A DNA stretch of 52,254 nucleotides, from contig CAYSEW010000021.1 in assembly GCA_964430245.1 (NCBI GenBank), forward strand, positions 1 to 52,254. The letters run 5' to 3'. The DNA comes from CAYSEW01 sp964430245. Lineage in GTDB: Bacteria > Bacteroidota > Bacteroidia > Flavobacteriales_D > Parvicellaceae. This document shows, one piece after another, positions 36,003 to 44,676 of this stretch (the stretch's first letter is position 1; the number at the start of each line of letters is the position of its first letter). Both the position numbers and the translations under genes were made by a program. The notes beneath the pieces were generated by a model, which saw nothing but the letters and a program-made list of their open reading frames with translations, ran no database searches and had not been told where the DNA came from.

Positions 36003-36326
36003 ATGAAAGAAATACTAAGTTTTTTAACTGAAAACATAGAAATGGTCTATGTCATCATTCTATCTATTATTTTAGGTATCCAAGTAATTGAAAGTGTACC
36101 CGCTGTGCTTCACACTCCACTAATGAGTGGTGCTAATGCTATACACGGAGTTGTAATTATTGGTGCTATTATTATTATGGGAAATGCAAGTCCAGACAAC
36201 ACGGCTGCACTTATTCTCGGATTCATAGCTGTTGTACTTGGAACACTAAATGTAGTTGGAGGATTTGTTGTTACAGACAGAATGCTCGAAATGTTTAAAA
36301 AGAAACCTAATAAAGAAGAGAAATAA
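36003..36326 (+). CDS. pntAB: NAD(P) transhydrogenase subunit alpha part 2 (membrane)
   Basis: 107 residues with three to four membrane helices, including the conserved VPAVLHTPLMSGANAIHG stretch. It forms part of the proton channel (dII). It starts 10 bases after pntAA and overlaps pntB by one base. The C-terminus is short and Lys-rich. Confidence 0.94.
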   Translation: MKEILSFLTENIEMVYVIILSIILGIQVIESVPAVLHTPLMSGANAIHGVVIIGAIIIMGNASPDNTAALILGFIAVVLGTLNVVGGFVVTDRMLEMFKKKPNKEEK

Positions 36327-37753
36327 TGGGAGGACATATATTAGAAATAAGTTATTTAATAGCATCTGTCTGCTATATATTAGGTTTAAAAATGATGGCA
36401 GGTCCAAAAACTGCCCGTAATGGAAATCTGTTGGCTGCTTTCGGAATGACACTAGCTATATTCGCTACTATATTCCTTTACAGAAATGATGAAGGGGCTA
36501 AATTGGGTAATCATCTATGGATCTTCGGAGGTATTATTGTTGGATCAGTAATAGGCTGGTTAGCTGCTGTAAAAGTACAAATGACAGCTATGCCCCAAAT
36601 GGTATCTTTATTCAATGGAATGGGAGGTGCCTGTGCTGCATTGATAGGATTAGTAGAATTCCCTAAGGCATTAGAACATATGGGAGCTTCATTTGACCCT
36701 ATTCTCATGACTATTATTCTATGTGGAATTGTAATTGGAAGTACCTCTTTTACAGGTAGTATTATTGCATTTTTAAAGCTCAATGGTAATTTAAAAAAAG
36801 ACCTTAGAATTCCATATTATAATATTTTTAATACCCTTTTAGTTTTCGGAGTAATAGGATTAACAGTTTGTTTAGCAGGAGGCCATATAACAGGAGTAGC
36901 AAATTATAAGATGTGGACCTATGTTTTATTTTTAGGTGCTTCTTTATATGGAATTATGTTTGTATTTCCAATTGGTGGTGCTGATATGCCAGTTGTGATC
37001 TCATTATTGAATTCATTCACTGGAATGGCTGCTGCTTTTGGTGGTTTTTTATACGGGAATATGGCTATGCTTACAGGTGGTATTCTTGTAGGGTCTGCTG
37101 GAACAATACTAACAGTTATTATGTGTAAAGCCATGAATCGATCACTTACTAATGTGATATTTGGTGCATTTGGAACTGGGGGAAAAGCTGTTTCATCAGT
37201 TTCCTCCAATGGTGAAGCGAAAAATTATAAAGAAACTAACTCATCAGATTTAGCAGTTATGTTGAATTATTCTTCAAAAGTGATCATAGTTCCTGGATAT
37301 GGATTGGCTGTTGCTCAGGCTCAGCATGTGGTTCATGAAATGGAGCAGATTTTAGATGATAGGGGTGTTGAAGTAAAATATGCCATACATCCAGTAGCTG
37401 GACGTATGCCAGGACATATGAATGTACTCTTGGCAGAAAGTAATGTTGATTACGACAAATTAGTGGAAATGGATGATATTAATGCAGAATTTTCTACTTG
37501 TGATGTAGTAATGGTACTAGGAGCTAATGATGTTGTAAACCCTGCTGCAAAAGAAGATCCAGCTTCTCCAATTTACGGAATGCCTATCTTAAATGTAGAG
37601 GATGCCAAAACAACAATCGTGAATAAACGAAGCATGAATGTTGGTTATGCCGGGATCGATAATGATCTTTTCTATAGAGACAAGACCAATATGTTATTTG
37701 GTGATGCTAAAAAAGTATTGACCGATATAGTATCTGAGCTTAAAAACCTGTAA
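36326..37753 (+). CDS. pntB: NAD(P) transhydrogenase subunit beta
   Basis: 475 residues: about nine membrane helices (1-275) with GPKTARNGN and PQMVSLFNGMGGACAA, then the NADP(H)-binding dIII (about 300-475) with VPGYGLAVAQAQHVVHEM, HPVAGRMPGHMNVLLAE, VLGANDVVNPAA and the closing KRSMNVGYAGIDNDLFY. It completes the tripartite proton-translocating transhydrogenase that feeds NADPH. Its stop abuts the stop of the leftward DUF4139 gene with no base between. Confidence 0.96.
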   Translation: MGGHILEISYLIASVCYILGLKMMAGPKTARNGNLLAAFGMTLAIFATIFLYRNDEGAKLGNHLWIFGGIIVGSVIGWLAAVKVQMTAMPQMVSLFNGMGGACAALIGLVEFPKALEHMGASFDPILMTIILCGIVIGSTSFTGSIIAFLKLNGNLKKDLRIPYYNIFNTLLVFGVIGLTVCLAGGHITGVANYKMWTYVLFLGASLYGIMFVFPIGGADMPVVISLLNSFTGMAAAFGGFLYGNMAMLTGGILVGSAGTILTVIMCKAMNRSLTNVIFGAFGTGGKAVSSVSSNGEAKNYKETNSSDLAVMLNYSSKVIIVPGYGLAVAQAQHVVHEMEQILDDRGVEVKYAIHPVAGRMPGHMNVLLAESNVDYDKLVEMDDINAEFSTCDVVMVLGANDVVNPAAKEDPASPIYGMPILNVEDAKTTIVNKRSMNVGYAGIDNDLFYRDKTNMLFGDAKKVLTDIVSELKNL

Positions 37754-39403
37754 TTAAAGATTTCCAATAGATTTATTTTTTGGATACTTAACTGTATACT
37801 TATAGATTACTTTCTTAGTTTCTCCATTTGGAATCTGTAATTCCCATTTAAGCTTACCTGAATCTTCATTGTGTTCAGCGCCATTTTTTTCATCTAAAAC
37901 CACTTCAATTTCTTTAGTTTTAGAAAGAGGAATCTGATCCACTAAATGTAATTGTATTTCATTAGATTTATTATTCCTAACAGAAATTTCATAACCTCTT
38001 AAAGACTTTTTATTAGTCCCAAAAGAAGTTGTTTTACAGAAGTCTTTAATTTTTTCTCTTTTTATAATGATGCTATTATCCCTACCCATAGAAATATCTA
38101 AAGTATCTTCAGTAGTTTCTGTATTTAAATAAGAAGTACCTACAGAAGTACCTTCGAAATATACATTTACATCTCCTGGCAATAAATTGTATTCACCCCA
38201 TCCAGAAATTCTTGCCAGTAAGAAAGCATCATTGTCTAGCTTAGGCACAGCATAATATTTGTAATCAACAGGAAGGTCGTGTTTAATAATTTCTACAGTG
38301 TTAGCCTGTCCGTCAGAAGTAATGGAGTAGGGGAGGTCGATCTTAAATTCGGTATTAACTGTACTTTCTGTAACTGTAGTAAAATCTGCAGAAGACCTGC
38401 TTTCAAAATTAGCTGCTTCATACAACATCACTGGCTCTTCTTCCAAATAATCTCCTTCTAAATCAGTATTATAAGCATTTTGCTGAATCTGCTGTTTAGC
38501 TAAACCTTTCGCTCTATAATTTTTCTTTCTTTGATTACTGTAGTAATAAAGGTACCAAGGTGTTAAATTAGGTTGCGAATTACTAACGGTAGGATTTCCT
38601 GTTGAAAGGGTAATATTAACACTCTCCCATTCAATACCAGTATTTTGATACACATCCCCTTTGTAAGTAAGCTCAACTGGATCGGTAGTATTTTCAGAAC
38701 GAACATCATATTTTGGAACCCAACCAGCATTATTTACAACATAGCTAACATTAAGATCTGTAATAATTCTGGAGTTGCAAGAAACTTTCACTGTTACTTC
38801 ACTAGTATTCCTAGTTTTTTTCGCATTCAATAGATTTAATTGTCTTCTTAAATTACTTATTGTTAAGTTGAAGTCTTTCTTACTATTTTCTATATCTAGT
38901 AATTTGTTTTCAATATCTGTTAGTCTATTTCTGTAGAAATCTGCCATGTACTCTAGCTCTTCAACATCTACACCATTCTGCTCACCTCTTATAGATTTAT
39001 TTGAGATTAACATACTTTTTTCTTCTCTATAAACCCTTTCTCTGCTCTCTCTAATCTTTAATTTACGACTCATGTCTTCTAAGCTATCTTTTATTTCAGT
39101 AATCCTGGGTGTATAGGTAGCTTCTGTTAAATAATCCATTTTATGATTTACAGAAATAATGGTCACATTGTTATTACCCAGCTTTGCCTGAACACTGCTT
39201 CCGTTAATAGAAGGTGAGAGCTCCTTAAGCTTCAATTCGGTAACACCAGAATTCAATGTAACTTTACCTGTACGGTGTATTTCAGCACCTGATAAGAAAA
39301 CAGTTACATCTTTAATTGTTGAATTAACATCCTGTTCTCTGTGTTGAGTAAAGGAAGTTATATAAATCATTAATGATAAGGAAAGAGAGGTAAATCGTAA
39401 CAT
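37754..39403 (-). CDS. DUF4139 / mucoidy-inhibitor A-like protein
   Basis: 549 residues with a signal peptide (about 1-19, SFTQ). The N-terminal DUF4140-like part has TIKDVTVFLSGAEIHRTGKVTLNSG; a helical segment follows at about 95-195 with heptad-like Leu/Arg pattern. The DUF4139 domain covers about 200-549, with VSYVVNNAGWVPKYDVR and LTYKGDVYQNTGIEWESVNITLSTG. The role in the envelope is unknown. A TACATTTG -7 element on the minus strand (39428-39435) precedes it, back to back with that of surE. Confidence 0.88.
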   Translation of the reverse strand: MLRFTSLSLSLMIYITSFTQHREQDVNSTIKDVTVFLSGAEIHRTGKVTLNSGVTELKLKELSPSINGSSVQAKLGNNNVTIISVNHKMDYLTEATYTPRITEIKDSLEDMSRKLKIRESRERVYREEKSMLISNKSIRGEQNGVDVEELEYMADFYRNRLTDIENKLLDIENSKKDFNLTISNLRRQLNLLNAKKTRNTSEVTVKVSCNSRIITDLNVSYVVNNAGWVPKYDVRSENTTDPVELTYKGDVYQNTGIEWESVNITLSTGNPTVSNSQPNLTPWYLYYYSNQRKKNYRAKGLAKQQIQQNAYNTDLEGDYLEEEPVMLYEAANFESRSSADFTTVTESTVNTEFKIDLPYSITSDGQANTVEIIKHDLPVDYKYYAVPKLDNDAFLLARISGWGEYNLLPGDVNVYFEGTSVGTSYLNTETTEDTLDISMGRDNSIIIKREKIKDFCKTTSFGTNKKSLRGYEISVRNNKSNEIQLHLVDQIPLSKTKEIEVVLDEKNGAEHNEDSGKLKWELQIPNGETKKVIYKYTVKYPKNKSIGNL

Positions 39404-39427
39404 ATTATAGAGTTTGAATTATATTAA

Positions 39428-39435
39428 CAAATGTA
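39428..39435 (-). promoter_or_regulatory. -7 element of the DUF4139 gene
   Basis: The minus strand reads TACATTTG, an exact TAnnTTTG match, 24 bases before the ATG. No -33 box was found. Confidence 0.45.
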
Positions 39436-39470
39436 ATGGAAAAGTTATATGCATTAAGATGCAATAATGT

Positions 39471-39478
39471 TAATTTTG
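39471..39478 (+). promoter_or_regulatory. -7 element of the surE-lpxB operon
   Basis: TAATTTTG matches TAnnTTTG and ends 7 bases before the surE ATG at 39486, predicting a leader of about 4 bases. Confidence 0.5.
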
Positions 39479-39485
39479 CATAAAA

Positions 39486-40256
39486 ATGAAAAAACCTTTA
39501 ATACTTATTACCAATGATGATGGCTTTACTGCAAAAGGAATGCAGGCCTTAATTGATGCTGTAAAGGAGTTTGGAGAGTTAATGATTGTAGCACCCGACA
39601 AGCCACAATCCGGTATGGGACATGCCATTACTGTAAATGAACCATTGAGATATGAAGAAACATCTTATTTTGCATCGATCAAAGCATTTCATTGTTCTGG
39701 TACTCCTGTAGATTGCGTAAAAGTTGGGATGTATGAACTAGGAAACAGAAAACCAGACCTTATTCTTTCTGGCATCAATCATGGATCAAATGTAAGCACC
39801 AATGTCTTGTATTCTGGAACCATGTCTGCTGCTGTAGAAGGAGCTATTGAAGGTATTCCTAGTATAGGCTTCTCATTAACTGATTATGATACTAATGCAG
39901 ACTTTTCTGCATCTAAAATAATTGTGAAAAGAATTGTAGCTTCAGCACTAAAAGAAGGAATAGAAAAAGGAATCTGCTTAAATGTCAATATACCTAATGT
40001 ATCAATTAAGAACATTAATGGAATTAAAGTATGTAGGCAAGGCAAAGCATTCTGGGATGACACTTTTGATGAAAGAACTGATCCATTGGGAAAAAAATAT
40101 TATTGGCTAACAGGGTCTTTTGAGGATTATGAAAAAACTGATGACACAGATGTTCATTTCCTCAAAAATAATTATGTAACTATAGTACCTACACAATTTG
40201 ACATGACTGCCTATAAGGCCATTCAATCAATAAATAAATGGAATTTTGAATTATGA
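39486..40256 (+). CDS. surE: 5'/3'-nucleotidase SurE
   Basis: 256 residues with the SurE metal site: ITNDDGFTAKGMQAL (Asp11, Asp12), the Ser loop VVAPDKPQSGMGHAIT-like stretch, SGTPVDCVKVG and LSGINHGSNVSTNVLYSGTMSAA. It removes phosphate from nucleoside monophosphates and is linked to stationary-phase survival. It overlaps the next gene by 4 bases (ATGA), and lpxB follows, an order often seen in Bacteroidota. Confidence 0.95.
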   Translation: MKKPLILITNDDGFTAKGMQALIDAVKEFGELMIVAPDKPQSGMGHAITVNEPLRYEETSYFASIKAFHCSGTPVDCVKVGMYELGNRKPDLILSGINHGSNVSTNVLYSGTMSAAVEGAIEGIPSIGFSLTDYDTNADFSASKIIVKRIVASALKEGIEKGICLNVNIPNVSIKNINGIKVCRQGKAFWDDTFDERTDPLGKKYYWLTGSFEDYEKTDDTDVHFLKNNYVTIVPTQFDMTAYKAIQSINKWNFEL

Positions 40257-40594
40257 AATACATGTGGACAAAAAAATATGACAAAATAAGCTATGGTATA
40301 ATTGCTGGATTTATTTTCCCTATTATTGGCTTCTTTTTAGCTTATTTAATTAAAGGGGGTGATTCATCTATTACTAATTTTTGGTTTATGTTCATTAAAG
40401 ATGCAAGTACAGCCAATGAATTTGTATCTGAAATATATTCAAATACTAGAAAAGAGATTCTAACCTTATGTTTAATATGTAACATGCTACTATTTTATTT
40501 ACCCTTTTTTCACTGGAAAATGGATCTTTTTTCAAAAGGTATTGTTGGATCAACATTACTTTTAGCTGCTTTGTCTTTTATTTTTATCTTTTAA
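40253..40594 (+). CDS. Small membrane protein between surE and lpxB
   Basis: 113 residues with three predicted membrane helices (about 15-33, 68-84, 95-112) and a loop with NTRKE. It has no enzymatic motif. Translational coupling to surE (4-base overlap) and a 6-base gap to lpxB place it firmly in the operon, which suggests a real envelope gene of unknown role. Confidence 0.75.
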   Translation: MKYMWTKKYDKISYGIIAGFIFPIIGFFLAYLIKGGDSSITNFWFMFIKDASTANEFVSEIYSNTRKEILTLCLICNMLLFYLPFFHWKMDLFSKGIVGSTLLLAALSFIFIF

Positions 40595-40600
40595 TTTCTA

Positions 40601-41740
40601 ATGAAATACTACATCATATCTGGTGAGGCATCAGGAGACCTGCATGGATCCAACTTGATCAAGGAGATTAAAAAAATTGATATTGATGCTTCTTTCAGGT
40701 GTTGGGGTGGTGATTTAATGAAAGAGCAGGGAGGTGATATCGTAAAACATTATAAGGATCTTGCTTTTATGGGGTTTTTTGAAGTTTTAATGAAGATTCG
40801 TACGATATTAAACAATATTAAATGGTGTAAAAAGGATATTACTGAACATCAACCAGATGCAGTAATTTTAATTGATTACCCAGGATTTAATTTAAGAATA
40901 GCTGATTTTTTAAAAGATAAAAACATACCCGTATTGTATTATATCTCCCCTCAGGTTTGGGCATGGAAGAAATCTAGAGTATTAAAAATTAAGAGAAATG
41001 TAGACAGGATGTTCGTTATTCTTCCTTTTGAAAAAGAATTCTATAAAAACGAAAATATGGAGGTCACATTTGTTGGTCACCCGTTAATTGATGCCATAGA
41101 AGAATTTAAAAATAATAAAGCAAGCTCAAGTAATGAATTTAAAAATAATTACCAATTAGACGAAAGACCAATAATAAGCATTTTACCAGGTAGTAGGAGA
41201 CAGGAATTAAGCTTAAATCTACCTGTCATGTTAAATGCTCTAAGTAATTTTGATAAATATCAAGTAGTTATAGCATGTGCTCCTTCAATAAATATTGAAT
41301 ATTACCAATCTATGATCATTGATCACCCAAATGTAAAATTGATAAAAAATGATACTTATAACCTTTTAAATCAATCATTTGCTGCAATTGTAACTTCTGG
41401 AACTGCCACATTAGAAACTGCTTTATTCAATGTTCCTCAGGTAGTTTGTTATAAAAGTAGCTGGATCTCTTATCAAATAGCTAAAAAACTAATCAAAGTG
41501 AAATTTATTTCATTAGTTAATTTAATACTTGATAAAGAGTGTGTTAAAGAATTGATACAAAATGATTTAAATGAAAAAAAACTAAACCTAGAAGTTGAAA
41601 AAATTCTTAAAGTCACTAATAGAGATAAAATCATAAAAGATTATTTAGAGCTTAAAAATATTTGTGGTGGAGTAGGAGCATCTAAAATTACTGCAAATGA
41701 GATGTTAAAAACTATTCAGACAGAGCATCCTGGAATATAA
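40601..41740 (+). CDS. lpxB: Lipid-A-disaccharide synthase
   Basis: 379 residues, GT19 family. Landmarks are YIISGEASGDLHGSNLI at the N-terminus, DYPGFNLRIA, YYISPQVWAWKKSR, FVGHPLIDAI, LPGSRRQEL and TSGTATLETALFNVPQV. It joins UDP-2,3-diacylglucosamine and lipid X to form the lipid A disaccharide at the inner membrane. Together with the acyltransferase at 1436 it shows that the organism makes lipid A. Confidence 0.95.
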   Translation: MKYYIISGEASGDLHGSNLIKEIKKIDIDASFRCWGGDLMKEQGGDIVKHYKDLAFMGFFEVLMKIRTILNNIKWCKKDITEHQPDAVILIDYPGFNLRIADFLKDKNIPVLYYISPQVWAWKKSRVLKIKRNVDRMFVILPFEKEFYKNENMEVTFVGHPLIDAIEEFKNNKASSSNEFKNNYQLDERPIISILPGSRRQELSLNLPVMLNALSNFDKYQVVIACAPSINIEYYQSMIIDHPNVKLIKNDTYNLLNQSFAAIVTSGTATLETALFNVPQVVCYKSSWISYQIAKKLIKVKFISLVNLILDKECVKELIQNDLNEKKLNLEVEKILKVTNRDKIIKDYLELKNICGGVGASKITANEMLKTIQTEHPGI

Positions 41741-41749
41741 ATTGCTTTA

Positions 41750-41757
41750 TATTTTTG
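41750..41757 (+). promoter_or_regulatory. -7 element of the SpoIID gene
   Basis: TATTTTTG matches TAnnTTTG. The apparent TTG start at 41755 lies inside this element; the ATG at 41767 is 9 bases downstream and is the better start. Confidence 0.5.
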
Positions 41758-41766
41758 GTCAGAATC

Positions 41767-42924
41767 ATGAAATCATTCAAAATAATCATCTTATTAGTAT
41801 TATTTACTAACTCAATATTCTCCATACAAATGGATATTGGGTTAATACGAAATGCCCGTATAAAGCACGTGCTTTTTGAAACTAACTTTGGCAAGCATAC
41901 CATTGTATCTGGTGATTTCATTAAAAGTATAGAACAAGGAGAAAAAATAAAGATCCAATACCATAATGACAGTGTAAGGTTAAAAATAGGAGAAACTTAC
42001 TTAGGCCATTTTGACACTGTCTACTTTTATCCAAAATATGACGATAATATCTTTAAAGTTACCTGTCTTTCTCCGTCATTAAAGTCTAGACGCTATTATA
42101 CCCAACTAAAGGTTTTTACTTCAAAAGGACAATTAACACTTGTTAATCAAATAGATCTTGAAAGGTATTTGATAGGAGTTTTGGAATCTGAAGTTGGACC
42201 TAATGAAAGTAAAGACTTTTATAAAGTACATGCGGTGATCAGCCGTACCTATGCATTAAAAAACAAAAATAAATTTCTTCATGAAGGTTTTAACCTGACA
42301 GATTTAGTGAATTGCCAGGTCTATAAAGGAAAGATGTATAAAAAAGAAAACATACTAAAAGCAGTAAAAGAAACTAAAAATCTTGTATTAGTAGATGATC
42401 AAATGAATTATATAACTGCCTCATATTTTTCAAATAGTGGTGGCCAAACAGTAAATGTTGAAGATGTCTGGTTAAAACCATTACCATATTTAAGAAGTAT
42501 TAAAGATCCATATTCAAAAGGTACCTATAATTATAGATGGGAAAAAAAGATCCCTAAAGATAAATGGCTTAACTATTTAAGCAGAAAACATAATTTCCCT
42601 TTAAATGAGCAAGCTGCTGTTAATGCTGCTTGTAATTTTAATCAACCTAAAAGAACTAAGTATTTTATCAATTGGAAATACCACATATTATTAACTGAAA
42701 TTAGATCCGACTGGAAATTAAAAAGTACATTTTTCAGCATTAGTGATTTAGACGATTATGTATTATTAAAGGGCAAAGGGTTTGGTCATGGTGTTGGACT
42801 TTCACAAGAAGGTGCCATGCAAATGGTTAAATTAGGTTTTGGATTTCTTGAAGTTCTACGATTTTATTATACAGATGTACATTTAATTAACCTACAAATG
42901 CGTGACTTTTACTTATCTGATTAA
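41767..42924 (+). CDS. SpoIID/LytB-domain protein
   Basis: 385 residues from the ATG; the longer TTG start at 41755 is rejected because it falls in the promoter element and because the ATG gives a clean signal peptide (to about residue 20). The SpoIID domain shows VLESEVGPNESKDFYKVHAVISRTYAL, then SNSGGQTVNVEDVW and the C-terminal GFGHGVGLSQEGAMQM. SpoIID itself is a peptidoglycan lytic transglycosylase, and the related LytB activates a cell-wall amidase; in non-sporulating Bacteroidota this likely acts in peptidoglycan turnover. It is the last core gene before the accessory island. Confidence 0.9.
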   Translation: MKSFKIIILLVLFTNSIFSIQMDIGLIRNARIKHVLFETNFGKHTIVSGDFIKSIEQGEKIKIQYHNDSVRLKIGETYLGHFDTVYFYPKYDDNIFKVTCLSPSLKSRRYYTQLKVFTSKGQLTLVNQIDLERYLIGVLESEVGPNESKDFYKVHAVISRTYALKNKNKFLHEGFNLTDLVNCQVYKGKMYKKENILKAVKETKNLVLVDDQMNYITASYFSNSGGQTVNVEDVWLKPLPYLRSIKDPYSKGTYNYRWEKKIPKDKWLNYLSRKHNFPLNEQAAVNAACNFNQPKRTKYFINWKYHILLTEIRSDWKLKSTFFSISDLDDYVLLKGKGFGHGVGLSQEGAMQMVKLGFGFLEVLRFYYTDVHLINLQMRDFYLSD

Positions 42925-42967
42925 ATCAATAGGGTATATTATCTATGTTTCTATTTAACATAATATT

Positions 42968-43145
42968 AATTATAGGACAAAACGATATTGAGTTTTTATA
43001 TAAGGTGTTTAGTCGTTTAGATCCTATAATTCTTATTATGTCTGCGTTCGTACCTCACTTGCTTTGCTCTCGGCAGCAAAGTAAATAGCTCACACAAGCC
43101 AACCTGATTTCTTTCTAATGGTAATCTCGTTTGGTCCTATAATTA
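42968..43145. repeat. 178-base segment bounded by 19-base inverted repeats
   Basis: TAATTATAGGACAAAACGA (42968-42986) and TCGTTTGGTCCTATAATTA (43127-43145) are reverse complements with one mismatch. A diverged direct copy of the right arm sits at 43014-43032. There is no coding frame inside. The size and ends would suit a small non-autonomous element or a recombination site; no target duplication was identified. Confidence 0.45.
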
Positions 43146-43301
43146 GTCGTTATGCTAAATTGCCGCTTCGGCAAACCCCGCAATTGCTTTTCAAAATCTT
43201 TTGCTTTAAAAATTGCAAAACATTTCTCATGCACAATTTATCCAACGCTTCCCAGCCCTAGGCCATCACACAATGCCATTTTTCTTTTTTTTGCCAACGC
43301 A

Positions 43302-43343
43302 CGAAAAAATTATTCTTTCTAAAATTCTCGTATTCGATAAAAT
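43302..43343 (+). repeat. Island repeat, diverged copy A
   Basis: This 42-base stretch aligns directly with 44903-44944 at about 35 of 42 positions, including CTCGTATTC in the right half. The left half is a quasi-palindrome of the type AGAAA...TTTCT. Confidence 0.5.
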
Positions 43344-43463
43344 GTACAGGATTTAAAATTCTATGCGATTCTCAGCGATTAGGATTTTAAGGAGAAATTT
43401 GACGAGTTTGTAATTCCATAGTTTACGGTTGTCAAATTTCAATGGTTGGTGGATGTTCATTTC

Positions 43464-43507
43464 CTTTTGTCTTGAAACAAAAGAAACGAACCAAAGAAAA
43501 GTTCAAG
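43464..43507. repeat. Palindromic dispersed-repeat-like element
   Basis: CTTTTGT and ACAAAAG form a 7-bp stem (43464-43470 with 43477-43483), and the loop CTTGAA can alternatively pair with TTCAAG at 43502-43507. Stretches of this composition recur between genes in Bacteroidota genomes; that is recalled, not checked. Only one copy is in this window. Confidence 0.4.
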
Positions 43508-43649
43508 AAGAAAATATGCTTCAACGCTCTCTTGCCATTCTTAACGGCTTTCGCATTACGGCTGCTACAGCCTAAATGCCAATTCACGCCAACACTGGCC
43601 CGCATTTTCTTCGTGCCAACACACACACACACAAGTTCTATTAAATATC

Positions 43650-43673
43650 TTATTTAAGTATTTGCTTAAATAA
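43650..43673. promoter_or_regulatory. Probable ArsR-family operator
   Basis: TTATTTAAG and CTTAAATAA are perfect 9-base inverted arms separated by TATTTG. The spacer contains the -33 TTTG of the promoter, so a bound dimer would block RNA polymerase. Position and symmetry fit SmtB/ArsR-type repressors. Confidence 0.7.
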
Positions 43674-43692
43674 TAAAGTATAAGTAAATTTG
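43661..43692 (+). promoter_or_regulatory. Promoter of the metal cassette
   Basis: TTTG (43661-43664) and TAAATTTG (43685-43692) are 20 bases apart, a full Bacteroidota promoter. The ATG is at 43697, just 4 bases after the -7 box, so the mRNA should be leaderless or nearly so. Confidence 0.7.
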
Positions 43693-43696
43693 TATT

Positions 43697-44071
43697 ATGG
43701 AAGCTAATTCATGTATACGTGTTTACGCAGATGTTGAGCAAATTAACAATTGCAAAGAAGAGCTTGAAAAAGCTCATGATTCAATTCAATTATTATCAAA
43801 CGCACTTAATTTGGCGGGAAATGAAGTGAGAATGAAAATTCTTTATCTGCTTTGGAAACAAGAGCAATTATGCGTCTGTGATTTGAGCGATATTCTTTCT
43901 ATGTCTCCACCTGCCGTTTCTCAGCATTTACGAAAACTAAAAGATGGTGGCATTATAGCCAATAAGCGTGTTGCTCAAACAATTTATTATTCCCTTAACA
44001 TACAATACAAAACGCTATTACTTGGCTTCTTTGAAAAGATTAGTCAAAATCAAATTTTTGAAACAGTATGA
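43697..44071 (+). CDS. ArsR/SmtB-family metal-responsive repressor
   Basis: 124 residues: winged helix with DLSDILSMSPPAVSQHLRKLKDGGII as the HTH region (about 62-87). The metal motif LCVCD (Cys59, Cys61) sits at the start of the recognition unit as in ArsR/CadC, and extra cysteines are at positions 6 and 19, as in CadC-type N-terminal sites. It would leave DNA when it binds a thiophilic metal such as Hg, Cd, Pb or As. It is the first gene of the cassette with its own operator and overlaps the MerTP gene by 4 bases, so it is likely autoregulated. Confidence 0.9.
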   Translation: MEANSCIRVYADVEQINNCKEELEKAHDSIQLLSNALNLAGNEVRMKILYLLWKQEQLCVCDLSDILSMSPPAVSQHLRKLKDGGIIANKRVAQTIYYSLNIQYKTLLLGFFEKISQNQIFETV

Positions 44072-44676
44072 AGAAGAACGGAAATAAAGCAATTTTAAGT
44101 ACAGGGTTATTAGCAGCAATTGCCTCTTCTCTATGTTGTATTGCTCCTTTAATAGCCATATTCGGTGGTGTGTCAGGTGCTGCTTCTACTTTTTCATGGA
44201 TTGAACCTGCAAGACCATATCTAATAGGCGTATCAGTTTTAGCTTTGGGGTTCGCTTTCTATCAAGCATACAAACCAAAACCAGCAGATGACTGTGGCTG
44301 TGAAATTCCTGAAAAGAAAAGCTTTTTGAGTTCTAAAACCTTCTTATGGTCAATTACCATCTTTTCTATTTTAATGTTTTCATTTCCATATTATTCGCAC
44401 GTGTTTTATGGTCAAAGTAATGCTACAGTTGAAGTAAATAATGAAAGCGTTATTGAGTATACTTTAAGCATTGATGGAATGACCTGTACAGGTTGTGAAA
44501 ATCACGTTCAATCTGCTTTACTTCCTTTAAACGGTGTTGTAAGTGCAAATGCTTCGTATGAGAACGGAAATGCTGTTGTTCAAGTAGATACTTCAAAAGT
44601 CTCAATTGGAGAGATGAAAGCAGCAATTAAAACAGAAACAGGATATACAGTCACTAATTATCAATTGGAAGAATAA
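44068..44676 (+). CDS. Mercuric transport protein MerTP (MerT fused to an HMA metal-binding domain)
   Basis: 202 residues. The N-terminal part has three membrane helices with the MerT cysteine pair SLCCIAPL (Cys23-Cys24) in the first and a cytoplasmic CGC (Cys76, Cys78) in the loop. The C-terminal part (about 130-202) is an HMA domain with GMTCTGC (Cys140, Cys143), as in MerP. MerT/MerP bring Hg(II) into the cell for MerA reduction, but no merA is in the window, so the true metal or fate is uncertain. The 4-base and 1-base overlaps with its neighbours make a tight operon. Confidence 0.88.
   Translation: MKKNGNKAILSTGLLAAIASSLCCIAPLIAIFGGVSGAASTFSWIEPARPYLIGVSVLALGFAFYQAYKPKPADDCGCEIPEKKSFLSSKTFLWSITIFSILMFSFPYYSHVFYGQSNATVEVNNESVIEYTLSIDGMTCTGCENHVQSALLPLNGVVSANASYENGNAVVQVDTSKVSIGEMKAAIKTETGYTVTNYQLEE

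Larger units (their letters stand above)
42925..43649. other. Gene-free left flank of the accessory island
   Basis: About 725 bases without a credible gene. It is richer in G and C than its surroundings and holds several structured elements: a 19-base inverted pair (42968/43127), a small hairpin (TTGCCG/CGGCAA at 43160-43174), a diverged copy of the island repeat (43302-43343), a 10-base perfect inverted repeat (GAAATTTGAC at 43394-43403 against 43431-43440), a palindromic dispersed-repeat-like stretch (43464-43507) and seven AC dinucleotides (43619-43632). Two overlapping opposite frames near 43440-43650 are products of the repeat and are not called. Confidence 0.6.

Noticed and set aside
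41755..41766. TTG start four codons upstream for the SpoIID gene
   Set aside because: It lies within the TATTTTTG promoter element; the ATG at 41767 gives a proper signal peptide.
43432..43657. Two overlapping opposite-strand frames of 66 and 71 codons
   Set aside because: They are translations of the palindromic dispersed-repeat-like stretch and the AC repeat, with no protein-like features.
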